The notes under the pieces were generated by a model. That model was not told the origin of the DNA. It saw only the letters and a list, made by a program, of their open reading frames with translations, and did not search any database. Position numbers and translations under genes: made by a program. 64,000 nt of DNA from Arenibacter sp. P308M17 (lineage in GTDB: Bacteria > Bacteroidota > Bacteroidia > Flavobacteriales > Flavobacteriaceae). Where the stretch lies: NCBI RefSeq assembly GCF_003426735.1, contig NZ_QVON01000006.1:124001-188000 (forward strand), written 5' to 3'. Positions 1-9,880 of this stretch are shown here, piece by piece (the stretch's first letter is position 1; every line of letters starts with the position of its first letter).

Positions 1-588
1 ATAAACAGGTATGTTCGATTTTCGTGCTCCGCGTATATAAAAAAGTTCGTGTAGTCTTGGTTTGGGAGGGGGCAGGAAGAAACCGTCCGGATCATTGGGC
101 AAGCCTTCATTGGTGCCAAAAACCCCGATCAATTTGTCCACTTTGTCATAATATGGCTTGACATCCTCATAGGAAATGGGCCAATTGTCGCCTAATCCAT
201 CCTCGTTTTTTTGCTTAAAATCCTTGGGGCCAAATCGTAATGAAATCCTGCCCCAATGATTGGTTCTGCCGCCGAGCATCCGAGAACGGAACCATCTGAA
301 ATTGCTGCCCTCCATATTGGTATAGGGCTCTCCCTCAATATCCCAGCCACCATAGGCACTATCAAAATCGCCAAATGGCCTCACGGTGCCCGCCCCTCTT
401 CTCGGAGATTCCCATGGCCACTTTAGCTGTGTCATTTGTTCAGGATCTTTGGGATCAAAAAAAGGGCCTGCCTCCACCACGGCAACCTTTAGACCCGAAT
501 CGGCAAGTATTTTAGTGGCCATTCCACCACCTGCCCCAGAGCCGACGATGATAACATCATACATTGTCGAAGATTCCTTTATCTGCAT
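1..588 (-). CDS. GMC-family oxidoreductase, N-terminal part (runs off the left edge)
   Basis: FAD-dependent glucose-methanol-choline oxidoreductase, the group that oxidises sugars and alcohols. The 196 visible codons are open to base 1, so the C-terminal catalytic part is outside the window. Seen: a Rossmann FAD motif GSGAGGG at residues 16-22, an acidic strand end VVEAG about 20 residues later, and the motif GGRTNHWGR further on, as in bacterial GMC enzymes related to gluconate and sorbose dehydrogenases. Two in-frame ATGs are possible, at 588 and 564; the second (MYDVIIVG) puts the FAD motif at the usual distance from the N terminus. No signal peptide is visible. The substrate cannot be inferred. 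Confidence 0.85.
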   Translation of the reverse strand, partial: MQIKESSTMYDVIIVGSGAGGGMATKILADSGLKVAVVEAGPFFDPKDPEQMTQLKWPWESPRRGAGTVRPFGDFDSAYGGWDIEGEPYTNMEGSNFRWFRSRMLGGRTNHWGRISLRFGPKDFKQKNEDGLGDNWPISYEDVKPYYDKVDKLIGVFGTNEGLPNDPDGFFLPPPKPRLHELFYIRGARKSNIPVY

Positions 589-944
589 GGTTTCCGGTTT
601 TAAAGAGATTCGTTCTTTCGGCAAAAATCCATCATTTCAAAACAGTCTCTTAGAAAAATTCAAGTTAGAACTTTATTGGATTCATGGGTTCTGTATGCTT
701 TTGCCATTCCAATTGAATTATTGGAATAAATGTATGCAACCGCAAAGACCTTCTTCTACACAATTTTCTTTCTTTTTTATACAATTTCCTCAAAAAATGC
801 TTTCAGATCCCAACATTTAAAAAAACCGGTATAGTTCCTACACTAGGTGGAAAGACGTATAACTTTGGTGATAGAACATATGTAAGGAACTTATCTGAAT
901 AGGTGTTTGTAGTTTTTAAGAATACTATACTGGTAGGCCAAAAT
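589..944. other. Intergenic region, nothing recognised
   Basis: About 356 bases between two minus-strand genes. It is A+T rich. Both strands were read; no plausible gene, RNA or clear hairpin was seen. It should hold the promoter of the oxidoreductase gene on the minus strand, but no good TTTG/TAnnTTTG pair was identified. Confidence 0.5.
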
Positions 945-1691
945 TTAGGATTTTGGAATTGCTTTTATTTTCACATTTTTTAATTCTATAATGGAAAGCT
1001 CTTCCAGTTTTCCATTTTCAAAGGCTTTTTCAATTTGCCCGAAAGGAACCCCGTCTTTTATTTTCGGTTGCAGGTTCCGATAGTCCTGTATGGTAACGCC
1101 GTTAACGGTACGTTGATTATATGCCTCGCGAAACCGCATCCCTCCTTTACCGGTAAAATACTTATAGGCCAAGTAGTCCATACTATAATCCTCAACATCG
1201 AACCAGTAAAGGAACACGTCCTCAAAATCAACGCCACCGCCCTCCTTTTTAAAGGTTACACGAATCTTATGGTATTCTATTCCTTTGATAAAGGTGGTGC
1301 CCTTATTCTCAAGAACAACGGCAGGGTCTTTTAGCCACAAGGGAAGAAATGCAAAGTACATTACGGAATTGACTGAATTTGTATAGGCATTTTTTCTTTC
1401 CTCCGTGATAGATGCCATGGTTTCGTCAATATAACGGGTAAACCCTTTATTGGTATATATATCCCTCACCAAACTACTGTCCCTGTTCTTACCGATTCTT
1501 GTATAAGTAAATTGTCCGTTTTGCCGTTTGTAACTATAGGTATGCTTACGGAAGGTAAAGGAAGCCTCTGCATTTTTCATTTTTTCCATACCCGATACCT
1601 CAATGGCCTTGTCCACTATCCTTTCTTGTGCCAAGCTAAGGAAGGGCAAAATCAAAAGGGAAAAGAGTAATTTTCTTCTAAAGGCTTTCAT
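945..1691 (-). CDS. DUF6503 family secreted protein
   Basis: A 248-residue protein of the Bacteroidota family DUF6503, whose function is unknown. It has a signal peptide (Lys/Arg-rich start, hydrophobic run, cleavage after SLAQ near residue 21). The mature part begins with the family hallmark IVDKAIEVSG and carries NSVNSVMYFAFLP and KEGGGVDFEDVF, which I recognise from other members; most of it should be a periplasmic or outer-membrane-associated beta-rich domain. It lies about 100 bases downstream of the TonB receptor gene on the same strand and could be co-transcribed with it. The family assignment is from recall of these motifs. Confidence 0.75.
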   Translation of the reverse strand: MKAFRRKLLFSLLILPFLSLAQERIVDKAIEVSGMEKMKNAEASFTFRKHTYSYKRQNGQFTYTRIGKNRDSSLVRDIYTNKGFTRYIDETMASITEERKNAYTNSVNSVMYFAFLPLWLKDPAVVLENKGTTFIKGIEYHKIRVTFKKEGGGVDFEDVFLYWFDVEDYSMDYLAYKYFTGKGGMRFREAYNQRTVNGVTIQDYRNLQPKIKDGVPFGQIEKAFENGKLEELSIIELKNVKIKAIPKS

Positions 1692-1795
1692 ATATATTTC
1701 AATTTTTTTAATTCATGATTCTTCGCTACAGGGAATAAAATCAAAAATAACTTTATACCATTAGGTACAACGATACTTAATCTTCGATTTTTATT

Positions 1796-4030
1796 TCAAA
1801 AACCATAGGCTAGTGAAAAGTTGATGCCAAAAGGATGCCCCGGTCTTAACCCTGCCGGAACCCTGGATACCGCATAGGTTTCATCCATTAAATTGATAAT
1901 GTTAGTAGAGAAGGTGATGTGTTTATTGTAAAAATATCGACCCGACAGGTCAATAACATAATTGGAATCTACTTTTTGGTTTTCCGGTATTGTGCCCGTT
2001 CCCGCTCGCGTCCTAAAGGCGTCGGTATAGCGCAAACCCATATCTAGTGCAAATTTTTCATGCTCCAATCCAAGATTCAAATTAAACTGATTTTTGGCGA
2101 TGTAAGGAATTTCATCGCCTTCCGTGACCTCTCCGAATATATCGGTATCACTTTCAAAGGAACTGAGGAACTTGGTGTCGGTCAAGGTATAGGATACCGA
2201 TACGGGAAGTCTTAACTTTTCGGAGCTGTTCTTTAAAAAATCGTAGTTCAACAATACCTCTACCCCGCTTACCCGTACCTCGCCTGCATTGAATTGGTCA
2301 AGGCTGCCCGTACCGCCAGTGGCGGCAAGGTCGCTTCCCAGTAGGTTTTGATAATCATTGTAGTACGCTATTATTTCGCCTTTTAGACCACTGTGGTTGA
2401 AACGTGTACCCAGTTCGTAATTTATGCTTTGTTCCGGATTTTGGCCGTCAGTATTTCCTGGAGGAGAAAACCCTTTGTGAATTCCACCAAAAACGGACAA
2501 ATTATTGGCAAAGCTATAATTGGCACCCAATCCCGGTATCCAAACATCCACCCTGTTCTCCCTTTCGGAAAGGTCAATGCCCGACCTCGCCGCATCGTTG
2601 CTTCCATAATCCGTTCTACCCAACGTTATATTCTCATAGCGCAGGCCCGGAGTAACTGTCAGTCCGTTAATACTTAATTTATATAAAAAATGCGCAGCGA
2701 CGGCTTTCGCATAACTTATACGATTGGCATCTTCACCCTTTTCGCCTACTGTAGTCCTTATTAATTCTTTATTTTGAAATGCATACCTGTCCACCCATTG
2801 AAATCTGTCCTCGTCATCTTCGTGATAACGTATTCCCGCTTCCAGGGTTTGTAACCAATCCGAACCCCATCGTAATTTGGCTATGGATTGAACACCATTT
2901 GAGGTGTATGTTCTGTTGTTTGCCTTTATACCGAACACGTCTTCGGAAGTATCGCTATTTCCCAATAATGCATTGTACTCAATGGCGTACCTCTCAGGGT
3001 CTGCGAGCACATTGTTGATTCCGACACGCTCCCCCAGATTAACATCATCCAATTTATACCAATTGCGCTTGAACTTATTAAGGTAGCCTGTGGTTTGTAT
3101 GCTCAGTGCCGGGGAAAGTTTTAAAAAATGGGTCAATTGGTACTGTTGGTGTTCCGAATCCATCACATCTTTTGACGAAGCCCGATACCTGCGGTACGGA
3201 TTTTCCTTGAAATCTATATCTGTCAGTCCCAAATACGTTTCATTGGCCTTCTCCTCGGAATACTGAATTTTAAATTGAAGGGACTGATAGAATCTGGCAT
3301 CTTCATCAGTACTTATACGGAACTTTGCCAAATAATCCGATTTATCGAAACCTGTATTGCCGCCCCCGTCCAAGTTTTTAAAGCCATTGGAATTGTAGTT
3401 GTAGTACTCACTAACAAACCCAAAATTCTGATAGTTGTCACCAACGACAACCTGTGTATTTCTTGAGTTGAAATTACCGGCAGACAACACGACCCTTCCC
3501 AAAAGTTGGTCGGGAATGCGAGTTGAAATCATGTTGATCGCTCCGCCTGTCGTATTTGGCCCATACTGAATTTGACTGCTTCCTTTCAATATTTCCACAG
3601 CTTGCATTCGGCCAATGGTCGGAAAATAATACGCTGCCGGGGCACTATATGGGGCCGGGGCAATTAAGACACCGTCCTCCATAAGGTTGATCTTGGCACT
3701 CCGCTCGGGTGAGGTACCACGTAAACTTATATTTGGCCGAAGACCAAACCCATCTTCTTCATATATATTGATCCCGGGCACACCTTTTAGGGTTCTGTTA
3801 ATATCGTTGTAACTAAATTTTAGGAGTTCTTTATCCGATATGTAGACCGCAGAACCTGTCCTATTCTTTGCCTCGAACGTACTACCTAGTATGGAGTTGC
3901 CGTTCACAATGACCTCGTTCAACACCTCGGTTTTAAGGGCCGTAGAATCTTTCCGATCTAGAGTGTCTTGGCTCAGCACCTTGGTATAAAAAGAGAGAAA
4001 AAAGAGGGATATTAGAAATGGCTTCCACAT
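1796..4030 (-). CDS. TonB-dependent outer-membrane receptor, FecA-like
   Basis: A 744-residue TonB-dependent receptor. Signal peptide at residues 1-20, then a plug domain with VIVNGNSILGS near residue 40, RGTSPERSAKINLMEDGV, and VEILKGSSQIQYGPNTTGG, the last typical of ferric-citrate (FecA) type receptors. The rest is a 22-strand barrel ending in a terminal Phe as outer-membrane proteins do. It lacks the N-terminal carboxypeptidase-like domain of SusC-type receptors, so a siderophore or metal-chelate ligand is more likely than a glycan. Its position just before a copper island allows a metal-related substrate, but this is inference. A good promoter lies upstream (4065-4096). Confidence 0.9.
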   Translation of the reverse strand: MWKPFLISLFFLSFYTKVLSQDTLDRKDSTALKTEVLNEVIVNGNSILGSTFEAKNRTGSAVYISDKELLKFSYNDINRTLKGVPGINIYEEDGFGLRPNISLRGTSPERSAKINLMEDGVLIAPAPYSAPAAYYFPTIGRMQAVEILKGSSQIQYGPNTTGGAINMISTRIPDQLLGRVVLSAGNFNSRNTQVVVGDNYQNFGFVSEYYNYNSNGFKNLDGGGNTGFDKSDYLAKFRISTDEDARFYQSLQFKIQYSEEKANETYLGLTDIDFKENPYRRYRASSKDVMDSEHQQYQLTHFLKLSPALSIQTTGYLNKFKRNWYKLDDVNLGERVGINNVLADPERYAIEYNALLGNSDTSEDVFGIKANNRTYTSNGVQSIAKLRWGSDWLQTLEAGIRYHEDDEDRFQWVDRYAFQNKELIRTTVGEKGEDANRISYAKAVAAHFLYKLSINGLTVTPGLRYENITLGRTDYGSNDAARSGIDLSERENRVDVWIPGLGANYSFANNLSVFGGIHKGFSPPGNTDGQNPEQSINYELGTRFNHSGLKGEIIAYYNDYQNLLGSDLAATGGTGSLDQFNAGEVRVSGVEVLLNYDFLKNSSEKLRLPVSVSYTLTDTKFLSSFESDTDIFGEVTEGDEIPYIAKNQFNLNLGLEHEKFALDMGLRYTDAFRTRAGTGTIPENQKVDSNYVIDLSGRYFYNKHITFSTNIINLMDETYAVSRVPAGLRPGHPFGINFSLAYGF

Positions 4031-4064
4031 GTTGTATTTATTTAGATTTAATAAAAATAAATTA

Positions 4065-4096
4065 CAAACGTAGTTGATTTCTACATACCTTACAAA
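4065..4096 (-). promoter_or_regulatory. Promoter of the TonB receptor gene
   Basis: On the minus strand TTTG (4096-4093), 20 bases, then TACGTTTG (4072-4065), matching the Bacteroidota consensus TTTG-N19/20-TAnnTTTG. The expected transcript start near 4060 gives a leader of about 30 bases before the ATG at 4030. Confidence 0.6.
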
Positions 4097-4287
4097 ACTA
4101 TTTATAAAAATTCTAAATAAACTTTCTTGAAGCCCTTTATGTTGATTGATTGAGGGCCACCCATTTCTAAAAAGATGATATTTATCATGTAATAAAAAAT
4201 TGAAATCAACTAGGTTTGCCCTTTCTAATAATGGAATTCTGCAATTCTAAATTTTTGTTAAACTATAGCCTTACACTAAAATTTTTG

Positions 4288-4295
4288 TACTTTTG
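4288..4295 (+). promoter_or_regulatory. -7 box of the HYC_CC_PP gene, leaderless arrangement
   Basis: TACTTTTG matches TAnnTTTG and lies only 8 bases before the ATG at 4304, so the transcript would start at or next to the start codon. No TTTG is present at the exact -33 distance; the nearest good one (4254-4257) is about ten bases too far upstream. Regulation by an activator would suit such a half-promoter, but this is inference. Confidence 0.45.
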
Positions 4296-4303
4296 CATAG
4301 TAT

Positions 4304-4720
4304 ATGAAGAGTATTTTTCATAAAATAGTATCTTTTTCGATGGCACTTTTGGTGCTGTTCTCGACCTTTTCATTCACGGTCGAGCAGCATTATTGTGGAG
4401 ATACCTTGGTTGATTTTTCCATGTTCGGCAAGGCAGAGTCTTGCGGTATGGATATACAACAACTGTCCAATTCCCATGATGACAACTTAAAAAAAATAGG
4501 GTGTTGTGAAGATGAGACTCTTTCTGTCTTAGGACTGGATGACCTAAAAGTTTCGCTTGAAAAATTAAATTTTGAGCAACATAAATTTGTAGTTTCTTTT
4601 GTATATAGTTACTTAAATCTTTTTGAGGGGTTACAAGAGAACATAGTTCCGTTTAACCACTACCCTCCACCTCTCTTGGTTAAGGATATTCCTATCCTAC
4701 ACCAGACTTTCCTTATTTAA
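4304..4720 (+). CDS. HYC_CC_PP family small secreted protein
   Basis: A 138-residue protein of the Bacteroidota family named for its motifs: His-Tyr-Cys at 29-31, Cys-Cys at 67-68 and Pro-Pro-Pro at 121-123. It has a signal peptide (hydrophobic residues 8-25). The family is commonly encoded next to heavy-metal exporters; a role in binding Cu(I) or assembling the exporter in the periplasm is plausible but unproven. It is the first gene of the copper operon, about 100 bases ahead of cusA, with a small hairpin (AAGGGCA/TGCCTTT, 4766-4784) in the gap. Two other small Pro-Pro proteins lead the other RND operons in this window (31159, 53742). Confidence 0.8.
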   Translation: MKSIFHKIVSFSMALLVLFSTFSFTVEQHYCGDTLVDFSMFGKAESCGMDIQQLSNSHDDNLKKIGCCEDETLSVLGLDDLKVSLEKLNFEQHKFVVSFVYSYLNLFEGLQENIVPFNHYPPPLLVKDIPILHQTFLI

Positions 4721-4822
4721 AAGCTTTCTTATGAAGTTTTGCCGTGCTATTGATTTAGTATGGCTAAGGGCATTTCTTGCCTTTGGAACATTTCTTTTAA
4801 TTCCAACCCAATATTTCATAAA

Positions 4823-7800
4823 ATGCTTAATAACATTATTAAATACTTTTTAGAGAACAAGTTAGTTACTGTTCTTATATTATTTGCGTTAATCTTATGG
4901 GGTGTTTCTACCTCACCGTTCAATTGGAATACGGGATTTATTCCTAAAGATCCTGTTCCAGTAGATGCAATACCGGATATTGGTGAGAACCAGCAAATTG
5001 TGTTTACACAGTGGCCAGGTCGCTCACCACAGGATATCGAAGATCAGATATCCTATCCAATGACCACTTATTTACTTGGCATACCGGGTGTTAAGACCAT
5101 TAGAAGTTCGTCAATATTCGGATTCTCTAGTATCTATATTATTTTTAATGACGATGTTGAATTCTACTGGTCGCGGTCCCGGATTTTAGAAAAATTAAAT
5201 TCACTTCCAGCCGGCCTTTTGCCAGATGCCGTAACGCCAACTTTAGGTCCCGATGCTACAGCTTTAGGTCAAGTATATTGGTATACATTGGAAGGTAGGG
5301 ACAAAGATAATAACCCTACAGGCGGTTGGGATCTGCACGAAATACGCACCGCACAGGACTTTTATGTAAAATACGGCTTAAACGCAGTTGATGGCGTTTC
5401 AGAAGTTGCCTCTATCGGAGGATTTGTTCAGGAATATCAAATTGATGTAAACCCCGATGCCCTTAAAGCATATAATATTCCATTGCATCGTGTCATGCAG
5501 GCCGTACAGAAATCTAACAAAGATGTTGGGGCAAAGACCATCGAAATCAATCAGGCCGAATATCTCGTTAGAGGTCTCGGCTATGTAAAAAAGACAGAAG
5601 ACATTGAAAAAGCGGTGGTTGCCGTTCAGGATAATGTTCCTGTGCGTATTAAAGACATAGGGGTTGTCAGTTTAGGGCCTGCTACACGTAGGGGTATACT
5701 GGATAAAGGTGGTGCCGAAGTGGTAGGAGGTGTTGTGGTTGCCCGTTACGGTTCCAATCCGCTAGCGGTCATCAATAACGTTAAGGACAAAATCAAGGAA
5801 ATTGCTCCTGGATTACCAAAAAAGACCTTGGCCAATGGGGTAGAGAGCCAATTGACCATCGTACCGTTCTATGATCGCACGCAATTGATCCATGAAACTA
5901 TAGGTACTTTAGAAAATGCCCTCTCCCACGAAATTTTGATCAGTATCATTGTTGTGCTGGTACTGGTACTTAACTTGCGTGCGTCCATTATAATTTCAAG
6001 TCTTTTGCCTGTTGGTGTATTGATGACTTTTATAGTCATGCAATATGCAGGAGTAGATGCCAATGTTGTAGCGCTATCAGGTATCGCGATTGCCATTGGA
6101 GTCATGGTGGATGTTGGAATTGTTTTTGTTGAAAATATAATCCGGCATTTGGAAATGCCCGAGAACCACGGTGTTAAGGGAAAGGAACTCATGCAGGTCA
6201 TTTATAAGGCAACGGTGGAAGTAGGATCGGCTATCACAACGGCATTGGCTACTACTGTAGTTAGTTTTGTGCCTGTTTTTGCAATGCAGTCGGCAGAAGG
6301 AAAATTGTTTAGGCCTTTGGCATTTACAAAAACATTTGCACTATTAAGTGCGTTTGTTTTGGGTATTATCGTGCTTCCTGCTTTGGCGCATTTTGTAATG
6401 GGTATAGATTACAATAAAAAGCGAGTACGCCGTTTCTGGTCTATTCTGTTAATTGTAGCAGGAATTCTTTTTGCTTTTTATGCACATATGTGGTTGCCAT
6501 TGGTTATATCGCTTATTGGTTTAAATAACCTTATGGAACCTAAATGGCCCGAGAAATATAAATTATATCCCAACTATATTAATTTAGGATTAACAATCTT
6601 TATAGCCTCCTTTTTCCTAACGGAAGAATGGATGCCATTAGGGCCTCAAAATGGGATTATTATTAATTACTTCTTTGTGTTGTTTTTAATTGGAATCATA
6701 CTAGCAGCACTTATGGCGATTGTTCATTTTTACACCCCTGTATTGAAATGGTGTCTGGAAAACAAAGGAAAGTTCATGCTTATCCCCTTTGTAACATTGT
6801 TTTTTGGGGTATTGGTATGGATAGGGTTCAATACGACCTTTGGATTTGTAGCTAAAGGTTTGGAAACAGTAGGTTGGAAGAGTGTTAGGCAATCTTCAGG
6901 TTGGACAGCTGCATCAAATCTTTTTCCTGGAATAGGTTCAGAATTTATGCCATCATTAAACGAAGGAAGTTACCTCTTAATGCCCACTTCTATGCCACAC
7001 TCTGGGGTGGAATACAATAGGAATGTGGTAGGGCAAATCGACATGATGGTAGGGAAAATTCCTGAAGTAGAACTAGTGGTTGGGAAACTGGGACGCGTAG
7101 AATCTGCACTTGATCCCGCACCAATTTCTATGTATGAGAACATCATCAATTACAAGCCCGAATTTATTCTAAACGAAGCAGGGCATAGGGTTCATTTTAA
7201 AGTGGACCGCAAAGACAGATTTATTACCGTTCAAAAGGATACCCTTACGAACGAAGAGGCATTGGCAAGAGGAATTATCGAAGAGGACTTGATTGTGGAT
7301 GAAAATGGAGAATTTTTTCGAAATTGGAGGCCACATATTAAATCACCGGATGATATATGGGATGAAATCGTAAAGGTTACCAAAATACCTGGGGTTACTT
7401 CAGCACCCAAATTACAACCGATTGAAACACGTTTGGTGATGTTGCAAACAGGTATGCGCGCTCCTATGGGAATAAAAGTATATGGTCCAGATCTGAAAAC
7501 AATAGAAGATTTTGGTATGCAACTGGAAACAGTTTTAAAAGGAGTACCATCCGTTAAATCGGAAGCTGTATTTGCCGACCGTATTGTAGGAAAACCTTAT
7601 TTGCACCTCAATATAAACAGGGATGAAATATCTCGATACGGCCTTAATGTTGAAGATGTACAACAAAGCATCGAGACCGCCATTGGTGGGATGAAGATTA
7701 CTTCTACTGTTGAAGGTAGGGAACGGTTTCCGGTCAGGGTACGTTACCCAAGGGAACTTAGGGATGATCCCGAATCATTAAGTAAAATTTTAATCCCAAC

Positions 7801-8656
7801 CCCGGTAGGGGCACAAATACCGCTTTCCCAAGTAGTCGATTTCGAATATGTAAGAGGTCCGCAGGCCATAAAAAGTGAAAATACCTTTTTGGTAGGCTAC
7901 GTGCTTTTTGATAAAAGGGATGGGTTTGCTGAAGTTGATGTGGTAAATGACTCACAGGAAGCCATTCAACAAAAAATTGATTCAGGTGAACTCATAGTCC
8001 CTGCTGGAATAAGTTATAAGTTTTCCGGTAGCTATGAAAACCAGATCAGGGCAGTGAAAAGGCTGTCCATTGTAATACCGATCAGTTTGATCGTGATATT
8101 CTTGCTCCTCTTCTTTCAATTCAAGACTGTCATTGCGTCATCCATTCACTTTTCAGGAGTATTTGTCGCTTTTGCCGGAGGATTTATCATGTTATGGCTT
8201 TATGGACAGGATTGGTTCCTTAATTTTTCCATTTCGGGCGTAAATATGAGAGATCTTTTTCAAATACATACTATCAATTTGAGCGTTGCCGTTTGGGTCG
8301 GTTTTATTGCACTTTTCGGTATTGCGACAGATGATGGTGTAATAATGGGTACCTATATTCACCAGGTCTTCGAAGAAAAGAACCCTCAAACAATTCCTGC
8401 TGTTAGGGCAGCCGTTTTGGAGGCTGGGAAAAAAAGGGTGCGACCAGCGATGATGACCGCTGCGGTGGCAATCATTGCTCTTTTACCGGTGCTTACTTCT
8501 ACTGGTAAAGGGGCCGATGTAATGATTCCTATGGCTATTCCAACTTTTGGCGGAATGACCATACAGATCATGACCATGTTCGTGGTGCCTGTTCTTCAGG
8601 CTTATTGGAGGGAAACGGTCATTAAAAATCAAAACAAAAAAATTGAAAAACAATGA
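4823..8656 (+). CDS. cusA: CusA, copper/silver RND efflux pump
   Basis: Inner-membrane proton-driven RND pump of the CusA/CzcA family, 1277 residues. Start at 4823 (MLNNIIKYFLENK) because this is the usual RND N terminus; the upstream ATG at 4760 would add 21 residues lacking family character. The TM4 signature IAIGVMVD...VEN, with Asp430 and Glu437, is of the Cu/Ag (CusA) class, not the DFG class of CzcA. Porter-domain Met residues fit Cu(I)/Ag(I): EFMPSLNEGS, PISMYEN and LQTGMRAPMG. It is about 230 residues longer than E. coli CusA owing to an insert around residues 530-680 with extra membrane segments and a segment around 830-870. The stop overlaps the next gene by four bases (ATGA). Confidence 0.93.
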   Translation: MLNNIIKYFLENKLVTVLILFALILWGVSTSPFNWNTGFIPKDPVPVDAIPDIGENQQIVFTQWPGRSPQDIEDQISYPMTTYLLGIPGVKTIRSSSIFGFSSIYIIFNDDVEFYWSRSRILEKLNSLPAGLLPDAVTPTLGPDATALGQVYWYTLEGRDKDNNPTGGWDLHEIRTAQDFYVKYGLNAVDGVSEVASIGGFVQEYQIDVNPDALKAYNIPLHRVMQAVQKSNKDVGAKTIEINQAEYLVRGLGYVKKTEDIEKAVVAVQDNVPVRIKDIGVVSLGPATRRGILDKGGAEVVGGVVVARYGSNPLAVINNVKDKIKEIAPGLPKKTLANGVESQLTIVPFYDRTQLIHETIGTLENALSHEILISIIVVLVLVLNLRASIIISSLLPVGVLMTFIVMQYAGVDANVVALSGIAIAIGVMVDVGIVFVENIIRHLEMPENHGVKGKELMQVIYKATVEVGSAITTALATTVVSFVPVFAMQSAEGKLFRPLAFTKTFALLSAFVLGIIVLPALAHFVMGIDYNKKRVRRFWSILLIVAGILFAFYAHMWLPLVISLIGLNNLMEPKWPEKYKLYPNYINLGLTIFIASFFLTEEWMPLGPQNGIIINYFFVLFLIGIILAALMAIVHFYTPVLKWCLENKGKFMLIPFVTLFFGVLVWIGFNTTFGFVAKGLETVGWKSVRQSSGWTAASNLFPGIGSEFMPSLNEGSYLLMPTSMPHSGVEYNRNVVGQIDMMVGKIPEVELVVGKLGRVESALDPAPISMYENIINYKPEFILNEAGHRVHFKVDRKDRFITVQKDTLTNEEALARGIIEEDLIVDENGEFFRNWRPHIKSPDDIWDEIVKVTKIPGVTSAPKLQPIETRLVMLQTGMRAPMGIKVYGPDLKTIEDFGMQLETVLKGVPSVKSEAVFADRIVGKPYLHLNINRDEISRYGLNVEDVQQSIETAIGGMKITSTVEGRERFPVRVRYPRELRDDPESLSKILIPTPVGAQIPLSQVVDFEYVRGPQAIKSENTFLVGYVLFDKRDGFAEVDVVNDSQEAIQQKIDSGELIVPAGISYKFSGSYENQIRAVKRLSIVIPISLIVIFLLLFFQFKTVIASSIHFSGVFVAFAGGFIMLWLYGQDWFLNFSISGVNMRDLFQIHTINLSVAVWVGFIALFGIATDDGVIMGTYIHQVFEEKNPQTIPAVRAAVLEAGKKRVRPAMMTAAVAIIALLPVLTSTGKGADVMIPMAIPTFGGMTIQIMTMFVVPVLQAYWRETVIKNQNKKIEKQ

Positions 8657-9876
8657 AAAATATAATTATAACCGTAATATTATTTAGTGGTTTGGGCTTA
8701 CAGGCCCAAACATTGGAAGATTATTTCAAGATTGCAGCAGAGAATAACCCCGGATTACTTTCACAATACAAGGAGTTTGAAGCTGCCTTACAAAAAGTAC
8801 CTCAAGTAAGCACCTTACCTGATCCATCTTTTTCGTTTGGATATTTTGTTTCACCAGTCGAGACAAGGGTTGGGCCACAACAAGCACGTTTTTCATTAAC
8901 ACAAATGTTTCCTTGGTTTGGGACATTAAAGGCTCAAGGAGATGCCGCTACGCTTATGGCAGAGGCAAAGTACCAGTCTTTTTTGGATGCCAAGAACAAA
9001 CTCTATTTTGATGTCTCGGCCGCTTATTTTCCATTGTACGAACTCAAGGAGTGGATAAAAATCGAAGAAAATAACATCGCTATCTTGGAATCCTATAAGA
9101 CCATTTCCAATTCAAAGTTCAAAAACGGCAATGGAACCCTTGTAGATGTACTACGTGTAGATATTATGTTAAAGGAGGCCAAGACAAATTTAGCAATTCT
9201 GAACAAAAAGGAAAGTCCATTAAAGGCAGCGTTTAATAAGCTACTCAACCGCGTCGAAATGCAACCGGTTGTCATAGCTGATTCCATTGTTGTTGAACCT
9301 GTTCTATTGGACTATAATAAAGATGCGCTTGCTATAGATCATCCACTATTGAATTCAATAGATTTGAAGACAAAAGCAAGCGAGGCATCAGAACGTGCAG
9401 CAATTAAGCAAGGATACCCAAAACTAGGGTTAGGCTTGGACTATGTAATGGTGGGTGAGCGTACAGACATGACTTTAGTCGATAATGGGAAGGATGTATT
9501 GATGCCAATGCTAACGGTAACCCTTCCAATATTCAGAGGTAAGTACAAAGCAGCAGTCAAAGAAGCACAATTAATGCAAGAGAGTTATTCATTCCAAAAA
9601 AAAGAAATAGAGAACTCACTGAATTCAAACTACGAAATGGCTTTGTTCGATATTCGGCAGCAAACAGATTTGGTTTCATTGTTTGATGAACAAATAGAGG
9701 AATCAAAACAAGCATTGAATCTATTATATACGGCATACGGAAACTCGGGAAAAGATTTTGAAGAGGTGCTCCGAATGCAACAACAATTACTAAAATACGA
9801 TAAACTTAAAATAACCGCACAATCTCAATATAGAATTGCGATGGCCAAACTCGATTATATTACAGCAAAAAAATAG
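8653..9876 (+). CDS. TolC-family outer-membrane channel (CusC role)
   Basis: A 407-residue outer-membrane efflux protein that would form the exit duct for CusA. Signal peptide cleaved after LGLQAQ; the rest is long amphipathic helices (two outer-membrane efflux repeats) with the family-type phrase LEDYFKIAAENNPGLLSQ at the mature N terminus and SLTQMFPWFGTL in the first barrel part. The start ATG overlaps the cusA stop (ATGA), implying translational coupling. Five bases later cusB begins, so pump, channel and adaptor are made together. No N-terminal lipobox Cys, unlike E. coli CusC. Confidence 0.9.
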   Translation: MKNIIITVILFSGLGLQAQTLEDYFKIAAENNPGLLSQYKEFEAALQKVPQVSTLPDPSFSFGYFVSPVETRVGPQQARFSLTQMFPWFGTLKAQGDAATLMAEAKYQSFLDAKNKLYFDVSAAYFPLYELKEWIKIEENNIAILESYKTISNSKFKNGNGTLVDVLRVDIMLKEAKTNLAILNKKESPLKAAFNKLLNRVEMQPVVIADSIVVEPVLLDYNKDALAIDHPLLNSIDLKTKASEASERAAIKQGYPKLGLGLDYVMVGERTDMTLVDNGKDVLMPMLTVTLPIFRGKYKAAVKEAQLMQESYSFQKKEIENSLNSNYEMALFDIRQQTDLVSLFDEQIEESKQALNLLYTAYGNSGKDFEEVLRMQQQLLKYDKLKITAQSQYRIAMAKLDYITAKK

Positions 9877-9880
9877 CATC

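Noticed and set aside
386-820. A 144-codon plus-strand frame
   Set aside because: Antisense to the GMC oxidoreductase over its first half, with no protein character afterwards.
4760-4822. Longer N terminus for CusA
   Set aside because: Adds 21 residues without homology; the RND N terminus begins at 4823.
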